Of a stretch of DNA of 38,499 nucleotides, positions 16,080-24,033 are shown one piece after another. This stretch comes from Methanocorpusculum sp. (GTDB taxonomy: Archaea > Halobacteriota > Methanomicrobia > Methanomicrobiales > Methanocorpusculaceae). The DNA is taken from the NCBI GenBank assembly GCA_029987235.1, contig DALTWF010000015.1, positions 1 to 38,499 of the forward strand. The letters run 5' to 3'. Positions within the stretch are counted from its first letter, which is position 1, and each line of letters opens with the position of its first letter. The position numbers and the translations under genes were made by a program. The notes below the pieces were generated by a model. That model was not told where the DNA came from. It did not search any database and was given only the letters and a program-made list of their open reading frames with translations.

Positions 16080-16163
16080 GCTGAGGTAGTCTAGTGGTAG
16101 GGCGCGGGCCTGGAAAGCCCGTGGGGGGAAACTCCCTCGTGAGTTCAAGTCTCACCCTCAGCG
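16080..16163 (+). tRNA. tRNA-Ser (GGA anticodon)
   Basis: An 84-base class II tRNA. The acceptor stem GCTGAGG pairs perfectly with CCTCAGC, the anticodon stem CGGGC/GCCCG encloses CTGGAAA with anticodon GGA at 16112-16114, a long variable arm (GGGGG-GAAA-CTCCC) marks a serine tRNA, the T arm is GTGAG-TTCAAGT-CTCAC, and the discriminator is G73. No intron and no encoded CCA. Six T follow immediately (16164-16169). Confidence 0.96.
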
Positions 16164-16329
16164 TTTTTTCAAATGTATGTTTATTAAAACTGTTTTTTGT
16201 ATGTTTTGCACCAGTTATTTCTTTTCCTTGTGATTCTGAGCCGGTGAGTTGTTTTTCAGCAAAAAACAGGTCACTCACTTATTTTCAAAAAGAAATGAAA
16301 CAGACAATAACCGGATAAAAAAAAAGATT
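16164..16329. terminator. Convergent terminator region with hairpin
   Basis: This gap separates tRNA-Ser and the minus-strand purine permease. T6 at 16164-16169 ends the tRNA transcript. A9 at 16317-16325 reads as T9 on the minus strand right after the permease stop. Between them an imperfect hairpin spans 16244-16278: outer stem GTGAGT/ACTCAC and inner stem TGTTTTT/AAAAACA around a five-base loop. No gene is seen. Confidence 0.5.
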
Positions 16330-17718
16330 TTAAAGTATTCCGCCTGCAATGAGAGCTCTTGCAATCATATAAAGTGCGAACAGAACAGTGATTACCCACA
16401 CAAGCGGGTGGATTTCCTTTGCTTTCTTCTGGAAGATGTTGATGACAACATAGGTGAAGAAACCGGCAGCAATACCATCAGTAATACTGTAGCAGATTGC
16501 CATGAACACCGAGGTAAAGAAGCATGGAATTGCAACTTCAAGTTTCTTCCATTCAACTTCGCTAAACGGCTTAAGCATCAGGATACCGACCATAACAAGG
16601 ACCGGACCCGTTGCAGATGCCGGAACAACAGTTGCGACAGGAACGAGTAAAATACAGATTGCAAAGCAGATAGCAGTAACAACTGCAGTAAGACCGGTAC
16701 GCCCTCCCGCCTCGACACCCGATGCAGACTCGACATACGTGGTAATGTTGGAAGTACCGACAATCGCACCAATGGTAGTTGCAGTTGCATCAGCGACAAG
16801 TGCGCGCTCTGTTCTGGTCTCAAATCTCTTGCCGTGCATCATCTTTTCAATCTCTTCATCGCTGAAGAGTTTCATCTCACGACCAGCACCGATAATAGTA
16901 CCGATAGTGTCGAACATATCAACTAAGCTGAAAGTGATGATGATGATTACAACAACCAGAATTTTGGACGGGTCTGAAAAGAGCAGCGGGAATCCCTGAG
17001 TGAACGCTGCACCGAACGTTTGCGGAAGCTGGGAAAATGCCTCGCTGACATTTACTGCAGCAGACAGATCAGTACATCCGAAGATCGGAATCAGACCAAG
17101 CAGAGTAGTAGCCAGAATGCTGATGAGAATAGCACCCTTGACTTTTAATGCCATCAGAATAATGACAAGAAGCAGCGCAATAACGAACAGCCAGATAGCC
17201 GGATCAGATGCAAGACCTGCCCAGTTGATGCCCGGTACTGCACCGGAAATGGTAACAAAGTTGACCTTTAACAGACCGATGTATGCGATAAAAATACCGA
17301 TACCACAGCCGATTGCAACTTTAAGCACCTTCGGAACTGAGGCGATAAGCCAGGTTCTTACTTTGGTGAGCGTGATAATCATGTTTAAGATACCGCAGAT
17401 GAAGACCATTGCAAGACCTTCCATCCAGGTAAATCCGAGCATGAGAACGACTGTATATGCAAAGAATGCATTCAAACCTAATCCGGCGGACTGTGCAAGC
17501 GGAACGTTTGCAAACAGACCTAAAAGAAGACAACCGATTACTGTTGCAATAATCGTTGCCATATATACCGCACCGGTCGGCATACCGGCATCACCTAATA
17601 CACTCGGATTAACTACAAGAATGTACGCCATTGCACAGAATGTCGTAACACCTGCGAGAATCTCGGTGGATACTTTGGTGTTGTTTTCTTTCAGATGAAA
17701 GAAGCTGTCAAGTGACAT
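16330..17718 (-). CDS. AzgA-family purine permease
   Basis: A 462-residue polytopic membrane protein with about 12-14 hydrophobic segments. The N-terminus (VSTEILAGVTTFCAMAYIL, VNPSVLGDAGMP) and the AQSAGLGLNAFFAYTVV motif near residue 75 are diagnostic for the AzgA/PbuG branch of nucleobase permeases, and FSLVDMFDTIGTIIGAGRE with VGTSNITTYVESASGVEAGGRTGL in pieces near residues 265 and 320 are the substrate-binding helices. Family members import adenine, guanine or hypoxanthine by proton symport. Purine uptake would complement the two AMP phosphorylases elsewhere in the window. It is divergent from the surface-protein gene at 17806; a TATA-like AAACTATAATATC lies upstream on the minus strand. 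Confidence 0.9.
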   Translation of the reverse strand: MSLDSFFHLKENNTKVSTEILAGVTTFCAMAYILVVNPSVLGDAGMPTGAVYMATIIATVIGCLLLGLFANVPLAQSAGLGLNAFFAYTVVLMLGFTWMEGLAMVFICGILNMIITLTKVRTWLIASVPKVLKVAIGCGIGIFIAYIGLLKVNFVTISGAVPGINWAGLASDPAIWLFVIALLLVIILMALKVKGAILISILATTLLGLIPIFGCTDLSAAVNVSEAFSQLPQTFGAAFTQGFPLLFSDPSKILVVVIIIITFSLVDMFDTIGTIIGAGREMKLFSDEEIEKMMHGKRFETRTERALVADATATTIGAIVGTSNITTYVESASGVEAGGRTGLTAVVTAICFAICILLVPVATVVPASATGPVLVMVGILMLKPFSEVEWKKLEVAIPCFFTSVFMAICYSITDGIAAGFFTYVVINIFQKKAKEIHPLVWVITVLFALYMIARALIAGGIL

Positions 17719-17805
17719 AGAGAAGTATTGGACAGGAAAGATATTATAGTTTGGGAAATGATGACGAACACAAACCTCTTATCTTCTGCAGACAAAAATA
17801 CTCCT

Positions 17806-18804
17806 ATGAATAAACTAACAATAGTACTGCTCGCAGCAGCCGCTCTCCTCCTGAGTTTTTCAGTACCTGCGGCAGCTGTGGAATTCGATGCTGAATACAC
17901 TGTGTCCGCAGGTGATGAACTGAAAATAACCAGTGAAGCTCAGGGGAATCCAGGATATCTCAGATACTATGTATTCGGCACCAATTATTTCACCCAGGGC
18001 AAAGTTTCCGTTGACGATGCACAATATACTATCAAATTAAACACCAACGGTCTATCGACTGGTGAGTATATCATGATTATCCAGCATCCGATGTATGACA
18101 AACTATTCAATGTGCAGGTGACCGATAGCGGAACTGGTCTTACTGGAAAAGTATTTGCAACCACCAGTGACCATAAACTATCGGAAAACCCCCAGCAGAC
18201 TTCTGCAATCGACACCCGGCAGAACGCAAATGCAGCATTTGCGCTTGAAAAACTTATCAATCTCGAATATCATGATGATAGATGTATTAAGGTAAAAATC
18301 ACTGTAACAAGTCCGGCGTTGATAATTTCATCCGCGGGGGGCGTTGTTGTTGAAGGCGACGACTTTGTCATCTCAGGCGCTACCAATCTCAAACCCGGCA
18401 CAGTCGTAACGGTGGAAATTGTATCTACTGTTTTTTCCGGAGTCTCAAAAACCGGTGTTTCTGACTCGGTTTATCTTCCTCTGGAGGCACGAGTAGTTAA
18501 AGGCTACAACGGTGTAAATACCTGGTCGGTGACCGCGCACAACCCGCACCTTGCCCCCGGAGAATACCGCATTAACGCCGTTACCCCAAACGACGGCCCG
18601 ACAGATACCGGTACATTCACTGTAATTGCACGCTCCGCTGCACCTGCACAACCGGCACAGACTGCACAGATTATACAGACACCCCTGCCGACTCAGGCAG
18701 CGCCGGTTCAGACAGCAACCGCAGTTCCTGCCTCACCCGGATTCGGTATTTTAGCCTGTGCGGCAGCACTCGGATGCGCAGCGGCATTCCTGCGCAGAAA
18801 ATAA
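17806..18804 (+). CDS. Surface protein with PGF-CTERM-like anchor
   Basis: A 332-residue exported protein of unknown function. A signal peptide occupies residues 1-24, cut probably after PAAA. The body is beta-rich with two Ig-like stretches (about 25-110 and 155-270) reminiscent of methanogen surface-layer-associated domains. A Pro/Gln/Thr-rich linker (about 278-308) precedes the C-terminus ASPGFGILACAAALGC followed by a hydrophobic stretch and RRK, which fits the tripartite PGF-CTERM pattern recognised by archaeosortase, so the protein is likely lipid-anchored after processing. I choose the ATG at 17806 because it starts a clean signal peptide; the frame is open 26 residues further upstream. 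It is followed after 38 bases by another surface protein. Confidence 0.7.
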   Translation: MNKLTIVLLAAAALLLSFSVPAAAVEFDAEYTVSAGDELKITSEAQGNPGYLRYYVFGTNYFTQGKVSVDDAQYTIKLNTNGLSTGEYIMIIQHPMYDKLFNVQVTDSGTGLTGKVFATTSDHKLSENPQQTSAIDTRQNANAAFALEKLINLEYHDDRCIKVKITVTSPALIISSAGGVVVEGDDFVISGATNLKPGTVVTVEIVSTVFSGVSKTGVSDSVYLPLEARVVKGYNGVNTWSVTAHNPHLAPGEYRINAVTPNDGPTDTGTFTVIARSAAPAQPAQTAQIIQTPLPTQAAPVQTATAVPASPGFGILACAAALGCAAAFLRRK

Positions 18805-18842
18805 CCGATTAATTAATGAGGATAGGAAAATAACTAATTATC

Positions 18843-20279
18843 ATGTATAAACGGGTTCTTCTTATCCTCCTCGCAGCTGTTTTTCTCCTCATCGGAGCAG
18901 GAGCCGCAGACACTGTGGTACTGACTGTTGTTGTGCAGGATGCAAGCAATAACTATGCAGGACTTGCAGATGCATCTGTTGAACTGACTGATACAGGCGC
19001 GGCACACATCGCCCAGATAAATACCGATTCTGCCGGAAAAGTGCAGTTTAGTGTAACCGCCGGAAACAAATACATTGTATCCGTGCAAAAATCAGGATAT
19101 GTGGGGCAGTCCAAAGAAATAACCATTGCCTCCGGTGAGTCAGGCGCTCTGGAGTTTGTTTATCTGTCAAGAGAAATCCCTCTTGCCGTTATCGTAAAGG
19201 CAACTGACGGTTACCTGATTCCCAATGCGGAAATTTATATCGACAATGTTCTTGCCGGCTCGACCGATGCGAGCGGATACTGTCAGCTTTCCGTCACCCG
19301 CGGACAACCCTATGCTTTTTCTGTAACCCACCCGTCCTATGAAAGCTTTTCAGACACAATTTCAGTAGGTAACGAACCGTCTGAGACCATTTATCTTATA
19401 AAAAAAGATGTAGCGCCGTATTTCTTTGTTACCGATACGAAAGGAAACAGAATTGAAGGAGCATCCGTAACATTGTCTGGTACTGCCGCAGGCGTAACCA
19501 ATGCAGACGGTATTGTGACCCTTGCCCCATCTGCATACAGCGGCGCATATCCGGTCACTGTTACCAAAGAGGGTTTTGAGGTCTATAACGGCGATGTAGT
19601 CATAACCGCGTCAAAGACCGAATATGACATTGTTCTCACCCCGCTTGCCTATTCAATAACAGTACTGGTCACATCAGGAAACGCGCCGGTTGCCCGTGCC
19701 GCGGTCTATATTGATGAAAATCTTGCCGCCTATTCCGGAGAAGACGGAAAAGCAAATGCATTAGGCATCTACAGCGAAGGCACGCATGTTATTTTGGTAA
19801 CTGCGGACGGATTTGCCCCGGTTCAGGAAAGTGTCTTTGTCAATGCGCTGAACACTGCATTTACCATTGATATGTCCAGAACAACCATTCCGCTTACTGT
19901 TTTAGTAAAGGACGGAAGCGTTCCTCTTGCAAATATCCCTGTATGTATTGATGGAACCGTTGCGGGAGTCACTAATGACATGGGACTATTTACCGCATCG
20001 TATGATATTGGAAAGACCATAAAAATCACTGCGGTAAAAGACGGCTGCACCTGTGAAGCCGTATCTTATACCCTGGTAAACGGGGAAAACAACGTCACTG
20101 TTGTGTTAACGCCTGACGTGCCGGTAACCGTTATCGCGGTTGCGGCTCTTGCGGTCATTGTTGTCCTTCTTGCGGTAATTCTTATTGTGACCGGCGTGCG
20201 CAAGAAGAAAGCGGCGGCAAAATCACAGAAGAAGGGGAAATCAGGCGGAAATTCCGGCGACAAGTGGGACTTCATCTGA
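18843..20279 (+). CDS. Membrane-anchored surface protein with five carboxypeptidase-like repeats
   Basis: A 478-residue protein with a signal peptide (1-21), five beta-sandwich repeats of about 78 residues starting near 26, 112, 190, 268 and 348, one membrane helix (about 429-451) and a Lys-rich cytoplasmic tail ending in DKWDFI. The repeats share a pattern such as VPLANIPVCIDGTVAGVTND, as in carboxypeptidase-regulatory-like or PEGA domains of cell-surface proteins. The orientation places the repeats outside and the basic tail inside. It follows the 17806 gene by 38 bases and precedes the FtsZ-like gene by 75 bases. Function unknown; it may link surface and cytoplasmic structures. Confidence 0.75.
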   Translation: MYKRVLLILLAAVFLLIGAGAADTVVLTVVVQDASNNYAGLADASVELTDTGAAHIAQINTDSAGKVQFSVTAGNKYIVSVQKSGYVGQSKEITIASGESGALEFVYLSREIPLAVIVKATDGYLIPNAEIYIDNVLAGSTDASGYCQLSVTRGQPYAFSVTHPSYESFSDTISVGNEPSETIYLIKKDVAPYFFVTDTKGNRIEGASVTLSGTAAGVTNADGIVTLAPSAYSGAYPVTVTKEGFEVYNGDVVITASKTEYDIVLTPLAYSITVLVTSGNAPVARAAVYIDENLAAYSGEDGKANALGIYSEGTHVILVTADGFAPVQESVFVNALNTAFTIDMSRTTIPLTVLVKDGSVPLANIPVCIDGTVAGVTNDMGLFTASYDIGKTIKITAVKDGCTCEAVSYTLVNGENNVTVVLTPDVPVTVIAVAALAVIVVLLAVILIVTGVRKKKAAAKSQKKGKSGGNSGDKWDFI

Positions 20280-20318
20280 ACTCCCCCTGATATCATCCCT
20301 CCTCTTTTTTTCATGAAA

Positions 20319-20327
20319 CATTATATG
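20319..20327 (+). promoter_or_regulatory. TATA-like box before the FtsZ-like gene
   Basis: CATTATATG is centred about 31 bases before the GTG start of the FtsZ-like gene. No Shine-Dalgarno is present, so the gene may be leaderless and separately transcribed from the surface-protein gene. Confidence 0.4.
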
Positions 20328-20354
20328 CTCATAAATTGAAATAATATAGCAACT

Positions 20355-22502
20355 GTGAGAGCGTTACTGATAGGTGTGGGCGGCGCAGGCTGCCGGATTG
20401 CAGAAACCATTATGCTTCATGATGTAGAAAGCGGCGTCAGAAGCGTACGCTCTTATATTTTCGACTGCGACCGTGCATATATCAACAGCATAGCCACCTA
20501 TGATTATGCGCACAAAATTGTTTTAACTCCTGTTGATCCGGTAAAATCAAACAATGACCGGGGTACGGATTTTGATGTAAGCCATCTTGCCGACTGTTTC
20601 CAGGATGCAAGTGTTGACGAGGTTGACGCGGTTTTTGTCTGTGCCGGACTCGGCGGGCGGATGGCAGAACTTGTCCCTGAGTTTCTGCGTCAGTTAAACG
20701 AAACCTCGCCAGACCCTGTTTTTACCATTCTCACGCTCCCGGGACGAAACGAAGGCGCCCGTGTTTCTGCGCGTGCTTCAGAGACTCTTGCCCAGATTCG
20801 CAAGGTTTCCAGCGCCAACCTGATTTTCGACAACGAGACCTGGATGCAGCGTCTTGAAGATGCCGGTCATCATAAAATCGGTGCAAGTACGCCGATTCAG
20901 TCGTATTACGGACAGTTAAACGATTATCTGTCGCGCCAGATAAGTCTGCTTCTCCGTGCCGGTGAATTCGGTGAAACCGGTGTTGATTCGGCCGAGGTGG
21001 TTTTAGATGCGGGCGAAGTTTTAAACACGCTTTCCGGCATGGACCTGGTTGCAATCGGTTATGCTCTGGAAAAACTGCCGGTGGTCAAGAGCGGATTTTT
21101 CCACAAAGCGAAAATGGAGAAGTATCTTCTTGATGAAGGACATCAGCGCACGGCAAGAATTGTGGAACTGGCGAAACGCGCCGTATATGAAGATATTTCG
21201 GTTCCGTGCGACCTGACGTCTGCAAACAAGGCGCTGATTTTAATTGCGGGACCGTCAAGCGAGCTTTCGATGAAGGGTTTTCAGACGGTGCGCAAATGGA
21301 TTGACCGAAGCATTAAGGGTCTTGAGATGCGTGCAGGTGATTATCCGGTTCCATCAACAAAGTATGTGGGTGTGATTGTTGTTCTTGCGGGCATTGAAAA
21401 TGTGCCGCGTATCACAGAATTACAGGAAATCAGCCAGAGTTACAAGTCGGAGCAGTATAAGACCTATACTGACTGCAGCGGGTTTGATGAATCTGATATT
21501 CCGCAGATAGGAGAAATTGCCGTGGCAAAGGATGAAACCATTTTCGAACCGGAGTTAATCGCGCCCGTACAGCCGCTTTCGACCATTGAAGATGAGCCGG
21601 AGAAGTATTTTGAAGAAGAGGAGGAGGATATTTTTGATGACGTGCCGAAGAAGGCGGTCCCCTCTCCATCTCCGGCGCCAGCATACACTGCCGCTATTTC
21701 GTACGCGGCAGCTCAGGCATATTCACACGGGGCGGAGCAGAATACACCGGATGAAGATTTGTTCGGTGATATTCGTCAGGAAAAGCCGGTTTCATCAGTA
21801 TCGGATGATTTCTGGGAGATTCCGTATCAGAAGCCGCAGGAAAGACCTGCGCCTTCTTATGAGTCTGCTTCTTCACGACCGGTTTCTGCAGATCCGTTTG
21901 CCGATGCAGTCCGTTCCGCGGATGTTTCGAAAGCATCTGCCGCTGAGCCCGCACTCCGCAAAAAAGATCCGCAGATTGTCATTGCCGGGACGAAAAAGGT
22001 TGAAAAAATCGACAATACCATTATGCTTCCGAAGCGGGAGAAAAAAGTCGATACGGTTCTTTCCGGTCAGGCAAATATCGGCGGTAATGACAAACCGAAG
22101 GAGACTGACAGCATGGATATTTCCGGTCTCGGCAGCCGCAAGCGTCCGAAGGAGACGGAATTTTCCGGCGTTCTTGAAGGAAGCGTAAAAACGGCCGGAA
22201 CTCCTCAGCGTCCGAAGGAAACCGACGGATTCATCCGGCTCGGTGCAACGCAGCGTCCGAAAGAAACCGAGGGCTTTATCCGTATGTCCGAACTGAAACG
22301 GCCGAAAGAGACGGACGGATTCATTAAAGTGGGCGGCGTACAGCGCCCGAAGGAAATCGAAGGGGGAATACGTGCAGGCAGTGCTCAGCGCCCCAACGAT
22401 TCGCAGCGTGCTGTGCGGGTCACTACAATTCCGCTGCCGAAAAATCTCGGTGCTGATGAGTTAAAGGTCAAGGCTGCGCCGGTGAAAAAGAAGAATTACT
22501 GA
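20355..22502 (+). CDS. Non-canonical FtsZ/tubulin-like GTPase with repeat tail
   Basis: A 715-residue protein with a GTG start. The N-terminal Rossmann-like domain begins MRALLIGVGGAGCRIAE, matching the FtsZ/tubulin T1 loop (residues 7-15). The T4 position has CAGLGGRMAE (about 96-105) in place of GGGTGTG, and I see no NxDxxD T7 loop, which in FtsZ activates GTP hydrolysis in the neighbouring subunit. The fold-like part ends near residue 375. An acidic, then Pro/Ser-rich linker (about 400-570) leads to at least six RPKET-type repeats (about 579-690) and a basic end. It probably belongs to the divergent archaeal FtsZ-like groups outside FtsZ1/FtsZ2 and CetZ. Whether it polymerises is unknown. 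Confidence 0.75.
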   Translation: MRALLIGVGGAGCRIAETIMLHDVESGVRSVRSYIFDCDRAYINSIATYDYAHKIVLTPVDPVKSNNDRGTDFDVSHLADCFQDASVDEVDAVFVCAGLGGRMAELVPEFLRQLNETSPDPVFTILTLPGRNEGARVSARASETLAQIRKVSSANLIFDNETWMQRLEDAGHHKIGASTPIQSYYGQLNDYLSRQISLLLRAGEFGETGVDSAEVVLDAGEVLNTLSGMDLVAIGYALEKLPVVKSGFFHKAKMEKYLLDEGHQRTARIVELAKRAVYEDISVPCDLTSANKALILIAGPSSELSMKGFQTVRKWIDRSIKGLEMRAGDYPVPSTKYVGVIVVLAGIENVPRITELQEISQSYKSEQYKTYTDCSGFDESDIPQIGEIAVAKDETIFEPELIAPVQPLSTIEDEPEKYFEEEEEDIFDDVPKKAVPSPSPAPAYTAAISYAAAQAYSHGAEQNTPDEDLFGDIRQEKPVSSVSDDFWEIPYQKPQERPAPSYESASSRPVSADPFADAVRSADVSKASAAEPALRKKDPQIVIAGTKKVEKIDNTIMLPKREKKVDTVLSGQANIGGNDKPKETDSMDISGLGSRKRPKETEFSGVLEGSVKTAGTPQRPKETDGFIRLGATQRPKETEGFIRMSELKRPKETDGFIKVGGVQRPKEIEGGIRAGSAQRPNDSQRAVRVTTIPLPKNLGADELKVKAAPVKKKNY
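22090..22420 (+). repeat. Coding tandem repeats (RPKET units)
   Basis: Within the tail of the FtsZ-like protein the motif (K/R)RPKET(D/E)GFIR recurs: KPKETDSM, RPKETEFS, RPKETDGFIRL, RPKETEGFIRM, RPKETDGFIKV, RPKEIEGGIRA, and a decayed RPNDSQRAVRV. Unit spacing is about 14-22 residues. Codons differ between units, so selection rather than recent slippage maintains them. Confidence 0.8.
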
Positions 22503-22533
22503 GTTCTTATGCGGTGATTTTTTCATCCAAAAC

Positions 22534-22545
22534 GACATATATTTT
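22534..22545 (+). promoter_or_regulatory. TATA box for the HTH regulator gene
   Basis: GACATATATTTT is centred about 32 bases before the ATG at 22573; no ribosome-binding site is seen, pointing to a leaderless transcript. Confidence 0.5.
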
Positions 22546-22572
22546 CCTCAATTATTATCGGAAACTATACAA

Positions 22573-23061
22573 ATGTTTTACCAGCGCATATTCGAAACCG
22601 AGATATCTGTTGCAATAACAGAAGAACTCAGACGTCGCGGCATGTCAGTGCATCAGCTTGCCGCAGCATCAGGCATAAGCCCCGTAACTCTGTATAAAAT
22701 CGTCAACGGCGAACGTTCCCCTTCCTTTGCCACCGTGAAAAAAATCGCCGAAGTATTCTACCCCCGGATTGCAGGCGGCTTTATTGCGGTCATTGCTGCA
22801 AAATTCCTCCTCGAAGACGTTGAAGGAACGAAAATCACCGTAAACGGAACCGACTACAAAATCCGCGGCTACTCCGCAAACTCCCTTGAAGACTGCCTTG
22901 CAGCAGCAGCCCGCGCAAGAGACGAAGGCGCATCCGGAATAGTATGCGCCCCGGTTCTTGCCTCCCTGATTGAAAAAATCGTTGATATTCCGGTAGCCAT
23001 CATGAAACCTGAAATGTCAGCTGTTGAAAATGCAGTACAGGCGATGGCAAAACGGCTGTAA
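22573..23061 (+). CDS. HTH (XRE-type) transcriptional regulator
   Basis: A 162-residue protein with an N-terminal Cro/C1-type helix-turn-helix (about residues 13-66: SVHQLAAASGISPVTLYKIV then NGERSPSFATVKKIAEVF). The C-terminal part (about 70-160) has alternating strands and helices: YKIRGYSANSLEDCLAAA, then ASGIVCAPVLASLIEKIV and VPVAIMKPEMSAVENAV. This resembles the small-molecule sensing N-terminal domain of PrpR-type regulators, so it may respond to a metabolite. The resemblance is from pattern only. It stands alone on its own promoter between the FtsZ-like gene and the lipoprotein gene. Confidence 0.75.
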   Translation: MFYQRIFETEISVAITEELRRRGMSVHQLAAASGISPVTLYKIVNGERSPSFATVKKIAEVFYPRIAGGFIAVIAAKFLLEDVEGTKITVNGTDYKIRGYSANSLEDCLAAAARARDEGASGIVCAPVLASLIEKIVDIPVAIMKPEMSAVENAVQAMAKRL

Positions 23062-23163
23062 CGGCTCTGAAATCTGAAACTTTTTATCTCCTTGCCATAT
23101 CATTCGCAGGGGTATTAATTATATAACAGAAAAACAAATACTATAACTATCCCCTTATAGTAA

Positions 23164-24027
23164 ATGTCCGAAATGAAGAAGACAGTTGTAATACTGATCG
23201 GTTCAATACTGATGCTCATCCTGACCGCATCTTCAGGATGCATAACCGACAGCAGCAAACCCGTTTCAGAAACCCTGATTGGCACATGGCAGGATCCGAA
23301 CAAAGAATACACCTATGTGTATATGGAAAACGGACTGGGCTATATCAGTGCGGACAACTACATTCTTCCGTTCCACTGGACACCATACGGCAAAAATACC
23401 TGGCGCGACTACTTCTTTGATGTATGCATACATTCGGGAACAAAACTCCTCTTTACTCACGGACCCTCCTCCTACATTTACGAAGGACCGGAAACACTCA
23501 CCGGCGGTCGCTGGATTGAGTCGGACGACCCCGAATACTGGATAGAATTCTACGAAAACGGAACGGCACTGATTTCCGACATCGGCGTGGAACATAACGC
23601 AGTGTGGACAAAAGGAAGCAGCTCCGGATTCTACATACTTTATTACCAGAACTTCAAAAAGACCGGAGACAACACCTATCTTCAGGTTTCAACCGGCCGT
23701 ACCTTTACTCGTGATGGCAGTATTCTTTCCTCGGAAAAATACAAAAACAGCCGTGACGGAGAAGAGGTTTACTGTCAGATTACTCTCGGTGATGACGGAT
23801 TTGCCGTCAAATCAGAATTCGGTGTGAGAAGCGATAAAATCTACAGCACATCGATTCTTGCATGGAGAGAAGTCTTTGCAGACGGCAGCATATCCTGTTC
23901 CATTGCCTGCGAAGAAAAAACGCTGCAGAAAGATGGGATGCTGCGCGATACAGTCTCAGGCAGCCTGTTAATGAAAATCTCGGATGCTGCACCGGCACCT
24001 GACAAAGAAACTTATATGCGGAAGTGA
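23164..24027 (+). CDS. Predicted lipoprotein, partner of the histidine kinase
   Basis: A 287-residue exported protein of unknown family. The signal sequence ends in the lipobox-like TASSGC (Cys about 26), so it is probably lipid-anchored outside. The mature part is beta-rich with two similar units starting LIGTWQDPNKEYTYVYMENG (about 38) and GGRWIESDDPEYWIEFYENG (about 117), suggesting an internal duplication of a lipocalin-like or beta-barrel fold. A second ATG nine bases downstream (23173) would start directly at MKKTVV and is equally possible. Its stop is six bases before the kinase GTG, and the kinase ribosome-binding site overlaps its last codons, so the two are co-translated. A sensory role is inferred. 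Confidence 0.65.
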   Translation: MSEMKKTVVILIGSILMLILTASSGCITDSSKPVSETLIGTWQDPNKEYTYVYMENGLGYISADNYILPFHWTPYGKNTWRDYFFDVCIHSGTKLLFTHGPSSYIYEGPETLTGGRWIESDDPEYWIEFYENGTALISDIGVEHNAVWTKGSSSGFYILYYQNFKKTGDNTYLQVSTGRTFTRDGSILSSEKYKNSRDGEEVYCQITLGDDGFAVKSEFGVRSDKIYSTSILAWREVFADGSISCSIACEEKTLQKDGMLRDTVSGSLLMKISDAAPAPDKETYMRK

Positions 24028-24033
24028 GGCAGA

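Noticed and set aside
17000..17698. 232-codon plus-strand frame inside the purine permease
   Set aside because: Antisense shadow of a well conserved membrane protein; no domain.
21586..22188. 200-codon Arg-rich frame inside the FtsZ-like gene
   Set aside because: Out-of-frame reading of the linker and repeats; composition typical of a shadow.
22090..22420. Possible CRISPR or DNA-level repeat array
   Set aside because: Repeats are of peptide, not DNA: codons differ between units and spacing is irregular and in frame.
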